From Pomacea canaliculata (lineage: Eukaryota > Mollusca > Gastropoda > Architaenioglossa > Ampullariidae), in the NCBI RefSeq assembly GCF_003073045.1, contig NC_037598.1:13244486-13308485 (forward strand): a stretch of DNA of 64,000 nucleotides, in the 5' to 3' direction. The translations under genes and the position numbers were made by a program. The notes under the pieces are model-generated. The model had not been told where the DNA came from. It ran no database searches and saw only the letters and a list, made by a program, of their open reading frames with translations. Position 1 is the stretch's first letter; every line of letters begins with the position of its first letter. Positions 22,660 through 33,949 of the stretch are shown piece by piece.

Positions 22660-24980
22660 GCGAGTGTGTTCGTGGTGGGACTGCGCATGTGAACGTGTCT
22701 GTCTCAGCGCGTTGATATATATATTACATCCATGCAAGATCACACTATTTTAAGATACAATAACCTACACAGATAATGTGCAGTATTGATGATTATTTGT
22801 CAATTTTAGACTTGTCTTTGTTATTGGCAAAGTTAAAGGACATTTGGTAATAAATACAAGTAAATCTGCGAAGCGTTTTTCTGTCCGTTGATTAGTAGAT
22901 ACACGTGCATGCTATAATTAGCATACAACTGTGACTGTAAGCAAATTGTTTGGTAGTCAGGATTCCACCCTAGTTAGTGAAGATTACAATGTTTGGGAGA
23001 CTTTGTTTATTTCTGCCTCTCGCACTATTTATAGAAATCCAACAATTTTTTTTCGTTATCATAATTTCTCTACTGTTGAGGTGTAAAGCGTTGTGTATGC
23101 CTACAATATCTACCTGTGTAGGATCCCTGTGCACGTCGGACGGACAGTGAAGTGGTCCGCTCAACGCCACAGAAACTGAAGGATTCCGCTTATACAGAAT
23201 ACACGGGGTACATCTAACGTAAAGACCGAAGGTCTCAGGGCAAGAACTCTGTGTCGCAGTGTGTGCGGTTGGTTGATTTTTATTACCTCCCTTACTAAAA
23301 TCTCATTATCTCTTACTTCGGCATGGGGTAGTTGTCTGTTTTCTTATGTGTGTATGTGTGCATGTACACGTTACTAACAGCATACTGTGTCTCCTCTCAC
23401 AACTATAATACTGTGGCTTGAAAAGTAAAATTAAAGTACATTTATACGTACTGTGTAGGCGCAGTGACCAGCTCTTTACACATCAATGAAGTTGATCCAT
23501 TCTGTTCTCAACGATCAATCCTTTGCCAACCTATAAACACCTATTCCTTCACTTTACTTTCCTATACATTTAACATCGACACAGTAATTTTCATATCTGC
23601 GCTTGGCTTTTTGAAATTCGGTATTTTCTGACAAACTTGTATCAGCCAAGGGGCGGTCAACCACGAGGTCACCGGTGCTGACGTCAGAGACGACTTCGGA
23701 CCAACGTTGAAATTTGAACAGGCGAGGAACTGGTTTTAGTTATTTTCTCGAAATGTGTGTTTCTCCTTCCAATTTTATGTTGTAGGCAGTAATAAGTGAT
23801 ACGAAAGGAGTATCTTGAGGGCGAAATGCGTCACCAATCGGGTAAATCTTAAACAAACATGTTATTCCTTGATATTACCCTTTAATCTCTTATCCTTAAT
23901 TTTGTTCACGTCAGCAAGGTAAATACAATGTAGAACAAAAAAAATGACAATTTTAAGTACCATTAACAACAATTTATTATAAAAATCATAGATTAGAAAT
24001 ACTTTATTATAAACTTATATATATATATTATTAAAAAAATTGGGATCTTTACACTTACATACTTCAGAAACTACAGCGCAAATCACTTTGGTAACACCAT
24101 TGATAATACATGAATAAAAACATGATTTCCACAAGTAGTATTCTTATGGCTTTGCATAGTTATCCCCCTTAGCACGTTATAAAAATTTATCATTACAACG
24201 ACTGGCATAACTAATGACTGTAAATACGACAGTGGTTAAAGTTATTTTTATTGTTATATTTGTTGTAATCGTTATTATTATTATTGTAGTTATTCTACTT
24301 ATTGTTGTTATTATTGCTGCTTTGAGGTTAATGTTAGTAGTTAGATCACAAATCCTATGCATTTTTGAAGAGGAGGAAACTCGAACTTTGCAATAAAAGT
24401 AATTAAAATTACCGTGTCTATGCTTCCCGACAAGGCCACAATCGTACCCTATTGTGCTAAGTGGGTTAAGACATTTAAAACCTTCCTTTGTAGAGGATTT
24501 TGGTGCAAGTTAAAGATTTCAGCTAATGTGCAATACTTCTAACACAAGTATTTGTGAACAAACCATTTATTTGTCGTTTCAATTTTATATACGGGATGCA
24601 CTTCATGGAAGATGAATAGACCCATTCAATAATACTGTAAATAGCACGCGAACAACCGCGTTGAATTTTAAATCTATATTAAAGACAATGTTGAATGAAA
24701 CTGTTTCAAATAGCTTGAATAATAATGACAATCATGGTGTTGGAGACGTAACTTGGTATCTCGCTCACGTAAAGCACGTAAAACCGTGAGGTGAGCTCAA
24801 CACAATAATTCGGCATAGAGTATATAAGATTTGTACGGGTCGTTTGTTCTCTTTTCACTGTACAAGTTTTAGAACCGTCCTCGCAAGCGTTTGGGCTACG
24901 AATGTCTGGCTTCATCTCCACGTTGTTATTAGTAAGGTCGATGTTACAGCAGGACAGAGACGACAAGGGACGTGTACAGC
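22660..24980. other. intergenic region between genes B and C, paralogous to 3885-4970
   Basis: From about 22940 onward the sequence is collinear with 3885-4970 (shared gtagtc, ctagttagtgaagatt and ctactgttgaggtgtaaag stretches). It also holds an ATT/GTT-rich simple tract (about 24240-24320). No coding exon with splice signals was recognised. Confidence 0.5.
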
Positions 24981-24989
24981 TTGTATTTG

Positions 24990-25178
24990 GTGACAAGACC
25001 AGTATTTACTCTGTCACGTATTCTGTTCACTATGGTCATCGTTGCTGTCGCTGCTGTGACACTGAGACGAATGCCCGCGACTCAGCTGCCATCACTGGAG
25101 AGCAGTCTTGCCCAGGCACGTGAGTCTGTGTACGTCCTCAAGCTCTACACTGCGGCTCTCCACTTTTATCTGCCAATA
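24990..25178 (-). mobile_element. degenerate RT fragment, paralogue of 4970-5185
   Basis: The minus strand holds VELEDVHR followed by an xCLGKT segment, matching the fragment beside gene C and similarly frameshifted. Here it directly abuts the gene B stop codon at 25181. Confidence 0.45.
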
Positions 25179-25180
25179 AT

Positions 25181-25392
25181 TCATTCATTCATTAGTATCT
25201 TTCTTGTGTTGACGTAATCACTAGGCGCCTCACTTTTTTTGTCCTTTTTCTGGAATCGAAGAGAGGTGTAGGCGGATTTGTTGTCGTCATTACGAGCTTT
25301 AAGTTCGTCGTACACGTTGTTGCTGTGGTCTGCTGTATCTTCTGAAGTCGTGCCATGTGGTTCTGTTGGGTGTGTCATGGTCGAAGATGTAC
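25181..25392 (-). CDS. gene B last exon: ITAM-like cytoplasmic tail
   Basis: Phase 1 entry after TTGCAG, stop TGA at 25181-25183. It retains both YxxL half-sites with the ten-residue spacer, and the DYINT motif. Differences from gene C are mostly conservative substitutions and one missing codon (TSED against TSSED), a pattern suggesting the tail is maintained. Confidence 0.78.
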
Positions 25393-28300
25393 CTGCAATA
25401 AGGATATCATCGTGATCAACGTTAACAAATAACATAAATTTTGTGTCCTAGGGTGAATTTAAATAAGTTCCATGACAGTTTGTTTGAGATAAAAGATAAA
25501 AACTGCTCACAATGATCCACTAAACACCTTAGTATAGTGAGCACTACCTCAATAATCGAGGTTTATGTAAAAGAAGCTGTCGAAGACTAGGCCAACAAAA
25601 CGACAGTTTTAATCAAAATTATATAATCAAGAGTTAAATGTCCAGACCTACTGAAGGCAGTGTACTTTACTGACAGTCTCCTATCCTTTACCCAACAACC
25701 TGCTCAATGGGTTTCAACCCTTCTCCTCCCAACCAGCCACCATCTAAACAAATTCTTCGGTCATCTTTAGTGCACCACTTATACAACTTTAACCACAACC
25801 ATCCTGTGTGGTTTTCTCATAGTAACCAGTCTGCAGACCAAGCGATAACATAATAAAATATATTTTTATTCATATTAGTTCGTTAGTAACCGATCACCTG
25901 TATAAATATGCCATAACTTGACAATCATAGAAACAAATACCTAGATCGCAGGTCACGAAGGTTTTAACAGGTGAACCGTGTGTGGCAGAGGGCTGACGAG
26001 ATCTTGATAGTCTCAACTTTCTGAAGAAATAAATTATTAACTTTATATAATCTAAATAATTAAAGATTAAATGATGCAGACATCATTTTCCTTTTAAAAA
26101 ACCCACAATAAAGAGGGCGAAGAAAAGAAGTTAAAGATATTTTAGATAATGGAAAGATACATATTTTCTTCATTTTCGTATTTCTGTGTGTATTTATATT
26201 TGCATAAACCTTTTTATCTGCGACTATCACTCTTTACTGAATTTTTCGCATTGTTCTTTGTTTTACATCATTCACTGTAATCGTTGTTATTGGTATTATT
26301 CTGTAGATGTTCATGCAAGAAATGTGTATAAAATCTTGACAATAAGTGTTTAGGTGGATCGAAAAATATGTGAAAGACTTTTTTTATAGCTGTAAGAATT
26401 AGGCTTTGTTGCAGAAAGAGCATGAATAGTCTTTCAATTAATCCTATTAAAATGTGTCTCTGTTGCTATGTGGTCACCGCCCTTTAGGCTCATTGTTCTT
26501 TAATTTAAATCACTGCCCTTGACTGTCGTGAAATACTTTAATGTACACAACTCAGTGAGTTTGCCTGCTGGCTATGATCTAGCTCTAAATATATAAAATT
26601 AGTAATACAGTAACATCCGGTAATTAGCTCTAAATCCATCAAGAAACATGTGGAATACAGTTTTTTTCAAAATAGTCTAGCAGAAAATGATGACAGGAAA
26701 AGAAATGAGCAGAACATTACAATATTAAGTATTTTATTTCTTCAACTTCAGTTTTTTTATATGAACTGGTAAAGGGGACTATACTGGGAGACAAAAGTAC
26801 ATTATTTTATCAACTTACATTCCGCTGAGGACACCTAGAATAAAGAAGACGATGGCACAGCCGACTGCAATACCGGCCACTGGACCAGCTCCACTCAAAG
26901 CCTCTTTACAATCACAAGACGACATCATAACTGCACAAAAGTGTAGAAAAATGTAGTATAATAAGGGAAACAGTGGCTGACTGTCCCTCTGTTACCGTGT
27001 ATTTATCCCTTGGTTTGTCTGTCCTTCCTTTTGGTATAATACTAAATTACGGTCGGTTAATACCCTGTTTAATATTTTCAGTGTGAAATTCTACAGTTTG
27101 AAATATCTTTTCATTTGTTACCTTGAATGCTCTCTACAAATGAACGGGTCTCAAGTCAGAATTTTATGTTTTATTTAGAGATGCAAACTATAAATTGAAA
27201 TAGTACAAAGACAAAAGGGAATGTCTAAATTTCTTGTAATAGAAAATATCCATTCTGGAATCTTCATTACTAACCGTATTACGTGCACATGTAATCGCAA
27301 TTATCTTCTCAGTATACCTGATGTGTTCTTATGTTGACACAGAGGAGGCTGCCATCCTGGCTGACACTGACATGTCCCGTCAGTCCTGCTACATGTGTCA
27401 TGACATCCTTCACCACAGGTGTTCTGACAGTCGTTAGACACGTTGTAATGACCGTCTGAGCAGTCTGTCAACAATGTTGTAAACAACTAAATATCTCTTA
27501 AAGGTTGCTTTAATGGTCTGAGTTTGCAATGATCTTTAACATGTACGAGATACGTGCATCTAAATATTTCTAGAGCTTAAAAGCCGTTTTCTTTATCACA
27601 AGCACATCACGAGTTCTGTAAATTTTACCATGTTATCCTATTTGTATTAGAGATATAAAATTTGATAGTAAGAGCTGTGTAGGATATTAACTATGTGCAT
27701 CTAAATATTTCTACAGCTTCAAAACCCATATTTTGTATCACAGGTATATCATAAATTTTGTAACTGAAACTTTTTTCTCACCATGTTATCCTATTTGTAT
27801 AAGTATATAACATAATTTGTATGACCTATGAGTAAAACTTGATAGTAAGAGTTGTGTATCATATTACCATATGTACACGTGCGATGAATTCCTCGTCAAC
27901 AGAGGCGACCAGTAGAACTAAGTTTAATGATGTTTACGAGAATAGAAGCGATGACAGCATTTGAGTAATGGTACAGAAATACTTTACACTAGTGTAGACA
28001 CTGGGACACTGCAGACTGTCGATTATTTATTTATATGAAAATTCTAATTTTATTGAAATGAATTTGTTTATTGATATTTACTTTAAATGCGAGGTCTATT
28101 TAGCTACGTGTCTTGATAAAGTCGGCTTATGGAAACAAGTTGTCATTATAAAGTTTGTCTTACTTTGACACAGAGGAGGCTGCCATCCTGCCCGACACTG
28201 ACATGTCCCGTCAGTCCTGCTGCATGTGTCATGACATCCTTTACCACAGGTGTTGTGACAGTCGTTAGACACGTTGTAGTGACCTTGTAAGCAATCTGTC

Positions 28301-31300
28301 GACAATCATTATAATCTAATGCATATAGTGTTTTAGGAGCACTGAACTGCATATCAATTTGCTATGAACAGGAGAAACTTGGACAAAGTGAATAAGGTGG
28401 ATAATTATATCTTGTTCTATATTATACGATGTGTGTATAGACACTGACGCAAAAAGAGAGAAGGAAAAGCAGGAGGAAAAATCAAAAACAATAAAACGAT
28501 AGTTGAGTATATTTGGAAAATACCCTGTCGAAGTAAGGTACACACGATGATAAAGCAGAGGACTTGATAAATGTCTGTAATAAATCGAAGGAAGACGAGT
28601 GTGGGACATTATGTTATGTCATCTTTAAAGTTATAGTTTCAGCTCAATGCACATGAAAACAAATGGGTGTACAATGTTGTTTTTCCTTTAAATGATTAAA
28701 AGCACACTCACACCCATTTGGAAAAGAATATGAATGTTAAGTAGTAGCCAAATATCATACATTTGTCTGCTGTCAGTTAAACACTGCTTTATATATATAT
28801 ATAAACATTAATGATATTTGTTATTTGATAACTATACATGCAGGTAGAATTTACCATCGCAGCTTGGTGCTGCCCATCCTGACTTGCATTCACAGGATCC
28901 ACTGTGGACATTGCAATCTCCGTTCTTACATCCACGACCACAGACGTGAGAGCAGTGGTCTCCCCAGTATCCCGTGGAACATTCTGTAATCAAGAAAGAT
29001 TAAACAAGAAGTCAATGAACCTTGGATAAGTCATTTCAGTTATAATAGAATTGTATCAAGCTCAGGTTTCTGTGTCAACCGCTGCCTAGCGTTTTGCCAG
29101 CTTTTCACTTTTTACTATTCGTTTTCGGTTACAAAGATACATCAGCTTCTTCGAAAACCAGGGCTTTTTCTTCGTTTGATGACGTACACGAACCGTGTAT
29201 TCTAACCACTTTTTATATGGCCCGAGAGGGTATTAACATAGCAGTCTTATCATCCCCACCCGACGCACTAGAAAGAGATGGCAACCGTAGGGTCCCACAG
29301 CTTTTCTAGGTCAAAGAAGGTTTCTGGACATTCGGTGTTTCATCGACAGCATCAAGTCTATCAACGTGTAGGATGTAGTCTTTTAATTATGTGCGTGCTT
29401 GAAATGGTAAACCAATGTTGAGATTGTAGAAAATTTTCTGTTCTCTTACTTTTTTGGCCTTACCTGTGCATTGTGGTCCTGTCCACCCGTTACTACACCT
29501 GCAAGCTCCACTTTTGGCATCACACGTATTATTACACCCAGCACCACAGACAGTGCAGTTCTCTCCCCAGTACCCGGATGAACACACTGGACAAATGATC
29601 GAAGGAAATAAAATAAATATGTTTGACAATCTTATAAAAATTATCACCATTTTTCATCTGGATGCAGTCGAAAAGCCACATTAATTACATGACATTATTA
29701 ATTAAATGATGTTTCTTGTTATTACAATTTATAGCTGATGAAGTTTAGTGGTAGTAATTTTTTACCAACAAGATATTACATTTTCTGATAAAGTAGAATA
29801 CTGTAGAAATGGTCATATTCGTATATATTAAGCCTTTGAAGATGTAAAATAATAGAAAGCTGGATGAGAGTCTAATTCTTATAATAGATTTTACGACAGT
29901 TAAACTACATTATGGTTGGTTGTGTCCTAAATGTGCTTGAGCGAATGTGAGCAAGAGAGAGAGAAAGAAAGAGAGGTAGAAAGTAGACTGTTTTGGAAGA
30001 GAATTCAATTGGTATGAAATTCAAGTCACTCGATGCTTGTCCTAACGCTAACTAGCTGATTATTATTTTCAACAGCCAGGTGAGAATTCCTGGTATTCAA
30101 TGTTCTAAAACTCATATATATTGACTTGGTTCAAAGGTAAGATATTTTGAGGTCAAACTGTTTTGTGATTTTATAAAATACGGCGCTGAATTATTTTAAC
30201 AAAATATATTTAACATTTACAGACTTGTATATAGGCGTGCTTTAATTATTCAATCCTGAGTCAACATTATTCATAGGTTATTTTCTTTCAGCTGATTATA
30301 TAAATAAACACTTGTACTCGTAAGTACCTTTTGAACACGTGCCATGATCTGGATCGCAATAATAGTCTTTGCCTTGACAACTGCACTGATTCTGACAATC
30401 ACTGCCCCACCATCCGATGGAGCAAACTACAACAAATTATATTAATATGTTTATAATGATTAAGTCCCTGCATCTTCTTTTTAATTTAGTGAATGTTAGA
30501 CTTTTTACATTATGAGTAATATACCACTAAGAAAACTGAAGATGTGTACTATAGAAATGTAACAAATTTAGTGATGGTCAATGTTGCTATGAATCCTGAA
30601 ATAACCATGCATTAAAATTGTAAAGTTTGTTCCTTTTTTAAGGAAGGTATGTAACAAAGGACTGCTCTTGCAACTTATCATAGGAGACTATAGCAATATA
30701 TGGACATAAAATAATATTCATCTTTTCAAGAACTGCAATTCTGAGATCAGAAAAGTGTTTCAGTGCATTTTTATGTTTAAACATCTGAAAAAATAAACAT
30801 TATTGTAATAGCTGTTTACCCCTTCTGGCAATCTTTCCTAATTCTGTGAAAATACTGCTTTTACTGATATTTCTTACAGCTAAAAACATATCCCTTACAA
30901 CAATGGTTCTCACTATTGAGAACATCTCCCTTATAGTAATATTACTGACTACTATGAACTCACCCCCACTTGGATTTCACAAAAGTTTAAAAATGGCGCG
31001 AGATCTTTGTAAGATGTTTGTGATGTTTCTCTTGTGATGCTAACCACTCGTCCTCTCTGAGGCGGATTTACGGGGATGTCTGTTGTCACAGTTGTTGTGC
31101 CTGAACATGGGAACTTATAAAGCTCTCGTCCGTCCAGCCAGACTTGAACACAGTCCATTCTTCTCTCAACTGTAAGAGTTTATGTATGTAATGTTCATGT
31201 TCAGTCCTTGTTTATATGACTTATTTATCTCACTCTATTGCTGCCTACAGAATAATACTCTTCTCTCATGCGCATTTTTGCGTCATGCCAAAGAGAAATT

Positions 31301-32991
31301 TCTTCACTCTCAGATTTTAAATAATTACTTGTGCTCAACAGTTATGTAACTACTCTTTCTGTCCTTGTCAGTATTGTCACCCATGTGGAACTAAAGCTTA
31401 TTATAAATTCTGTCCATTTGCTACTTGACGTGTTTTAATAAAAAAAAAAAGACAGCAAATAGTGTGGCCTCTTTCATGTTTCATTGTGAGCAGCGAAGAA
31501 ACTTTTTGTATATTTGTCGCCAAAAAGCAGATAGGATGCAAGAGTTATCTTACCACTCAAAGTTTTACAATTTTTTCCTATCCACTGAATCATGTGTGGA
31601 GCTTCTTGCTCGGTAACAGTCTACACTTTCCACTGACTTACTTTTTATGATCAAAAGAGATGTGTAAACGCCCTTTGAAGTAGTTAATAGTTATGCAAAG
31701 AAAAAAATATAGTTTCCCTAGTAATGAAATAATTTGTTCTGACGTTAATTAACAATTAATGCGCTATATTTGTTTACTTTTACAACAATCAAATTATACA
31801 AGAGAGGAATTATTATGCAATGTATTTTTATGCTAGAATAAAAATGTAAGCCCAGGTTTACAGAAAGGGCCAGTTGAACAACGTATTTCTTATTTTAAAA
31901 CTTCTAGACCTTCTAAACAGCAAAGGAGTGCTGTTGAAATCATGTCTCTGAATTTGCTTCTATAAAACAGTTTTGTGTGTTTTAGAAACACGTTGAGGAA
32001 CTAGTCTAAGGTGAGGTAAGATAAGAGAACCCTTTATTTGTACCCTACGGCGATTACGAGTCTTATAAAAAATGAAAAGTTTCTGGTGAACAATAACAAA
32101 GATAATCTATATCAGGTGAAAACTCTAAAGAGTTAACATAGCAGCTACATAAGTTACATTTATGACATTCAATCACTTCATTCTTACATGGGACGCGTCC
32201 GTAGATGGTTATTCTGTGCACAGAAAAGTTCTGTCCCAAATTCACTGACCAGAATGGGTGGAAATCAGATACGTCGGTGTGGATGCAGTTCTGAGACCTT
32301 TTTTCTGTGACGAATGCTGTGCTAGTGTTTCCATTGATAGCAGCAGAACAATCATTAGATGAGTTATTCTCTACATACTGTGAGCTGATGTTGCATGGTT
32401 TGTGGACAGCGACGTTTGCTGTAACAAATTCCCTTTACTGTAAAGTCTGTTGGAATGTTAGTAAATATTTATTTGACAAGCATAAACATCATTCCTTAAG
32501 TATCTTGATTAATATCGCAGCATATAAGAAATAACATCAACAATTTTACAAGGACGATAGGAAACAATTTTAGGCTTCTGTGGACAAGAAGGGAAAAGAT
32601 CCAGTCGGAGTTCAATGTGCGGATCATATTAGAATGGAATTCCACACGTTTGTTTACTGTTTATTCAAATTGCTATGTTATAATGCCCTATAGGAATAAA
32701 TCAGCGGAACAACTGACCCTAAACTACTATCGATACTTTGAATACCTAAACAAACAGGTTGTCCTGTAACATACCCGTGTAGAGCAGCGACACGTTGACC
32801 CAGCTGTCGGCAATGGGCACCTCACTCGATAGAGGGGTGGGACTACTGGCACCTCTCTCATATACGGAATATTAACTAATCCTAAAATACTGAAAGTACT
32901 CACTCATATGCTCTGTCTGTGCAGCAATCAAGACAAAGATTTTAGTGAAAACGCACAGCTTTAACATCCACGTCCGCACACAACCCGCCAT
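25181..32991 (-). CDS. gene B: FTP/EGF transmembrane receptor with ITAM-like tail, one frameshift
   Basis: Eleven exons: 32904-32991 (signal peptide, LCVFTKIFVLIAAQ), 32188-32418 and 30964-31169 (FTP domain), 30328-30426 (short EGF), 29464-29586, 28855-28983, 28164-28295, 27318-27464 (EGFs), 26819-26930 (transmembrane, GIAVGCAIVFFILGVL), 25941-26020 (juxtamembrane), 25181-25392 (tail with YDELKARNDDNKSAYTSL and DYINT). Every exon keeps paralogue phase except 30964-31169, 206 nt instead of a multiple of three, with a missing base at its 3' end in a run of G. Total 1559 nt; one more base would give 519 codons plus stop. So gene B is either newly disrupted or the base is an assembly error. It has one FTP domain against two in gene C. 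Confidence 0.72.
28320..28850. other. gene B intron, no exon seen
   Basis: AT-rich, including a purine-rich stretch near 28450-28490 and a TA tract near 28790. A minus-strand open frame at 28316-28609 has no domain or splice support. Confidence 0.35.
29050..29370 (-). mobile_element. old LINE fragment, paralogue of 10500-10970
   Basis: Same degenerate minus-strand stretch as in gene C, in the same intron position, with shared boundary sequence (gtgtattctaaccactttt). Confidence 0.35.
30964..32418 (-). CDS. gene B FTP/F5-8C lectin-like domain (two exons, second frameshifted at its end)
   Basis: Exon 32188-32418 encodes NVAVHKPCNISSQYVENN, NCIHT, FWSVNLGQNFSV and ITIYGR. Exon 30964-31169 encodes RMDCVQVWLDGRELYKFPC, RGRVVSIT and FCEIQV, where paralogues have CEIQIWG. 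Loss of one base in the final tryptophan codon region changes exit phase from 1 to 0. Everything upstream is intact. Confidence 0.75.
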
Positions 32992-33080
32992 CGTCACAAA
33001 ATGGTTTGTCTTTAAACTTCCTGGAAACCAATGTGATGACGACCACCTATCTCTAAACTTAGGTATACCTGAGATAAGCA
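32992..33080 (-). promoter_or_regulatory. gene B proximal promoter/5' leader with ETS-like and GATA-like sites
   Basis: Minus-strand CAGGAAGTTTAAA (33011-33023) lies about 20 bp upstream of the start codon. AGATAAG is at 33072-33078. Same arrangement as gene C. Confidence 0.35.
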
Positions 33081-33743
33081 TGTACTTCCCTGGTGTTCAA
33101 TGTTAGCATTGATAAAGAGTGATATAGGCATGTTAACAAGGAATGCAAGTGTGTGTATGTGTTCATGGTGTTATTGTGGCGGGTTCATTAGTCAGTGAGA
33201 GAGAGAGAAACGCACTGTGAGCAACAGCATCTGCACGTCACTGTCTATTCTGTGATGTTTACTAAAATCTAGCACAGGTACACCAATAGTTTGCTTTAAA
33301 AATTATTTCAATACGCCTGAGTGCGTTCGTATACTTGAACCTGCAGCGGGAAAATTTAGTCACTGGGATACACACACCTCTTCTTGTATGTTTACCTTTG
33401 CCGTGAGTCAAGAGAGTTGATATTTTCACTATGAAATGCTCAGAAAAGCTCAGCTAATAAATCATCCATAGAGTCAATCAAACACATGTGTCTAGCCTCA
33501 GCACCCTCATGATTAACATATTTGTTGAGATCACGTGACATATAATTGATAATTGTTCACTACATTGCCTCTATCAATTCGTGTTAAAAACTTAGTTCAT
33601 CGCTTTACAACTTTGTATTAATAATTCACGGCATCACAGTTAGAAAGGAGAATGTTATGGAATGTTGTTGTTTTTATTTTCATTCTTATTATTATCAAAG
33701 CTTTTATATAACTTGTAACGCATCTTTGTGTTTCATTTGGAAT

Positions 33744-33949
33744 TTATTTGCATTTCCTTGTGTTGATGTAATCACTAGGCTCCGCACATTCCTTGCTCTC
33801 ATTCTGGAAGCGAAGAGAAGTATAGGTAGCTTTGCTGTCGTCATTACGAGCTTTAAGTTCGTCGTACACGTTGTTGCTGTGGTCTGATGCATCTTCAGAA
33901 GATGTCGTGCCAGGATGCTCCGCTTGCCGCGTCATGGTCGACGATGTAG
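33744..33949 (-). CDS. gene A last exon: ITAM-like cytoplasmic tail
   Basis: Phase 1 entry after CTTTTAG, stop TAA at 33744-33746. It contains YDELKARNDDSKATYTSL (YxxL-x10-YxxL) and DYINTRK. The C terminus is four residues different from B and C (KCK in place of KILMNE). Substitutions fall between the tyrosine motifs and not in them. Confidence 0.8.

Noticed and set aside
24214..24396. Plus-strand ORF rich in Ile/Val, suggesting a membrane segment
   Set aside because: It is translation of an ATT/GTT-rich simple tract with no splice support.
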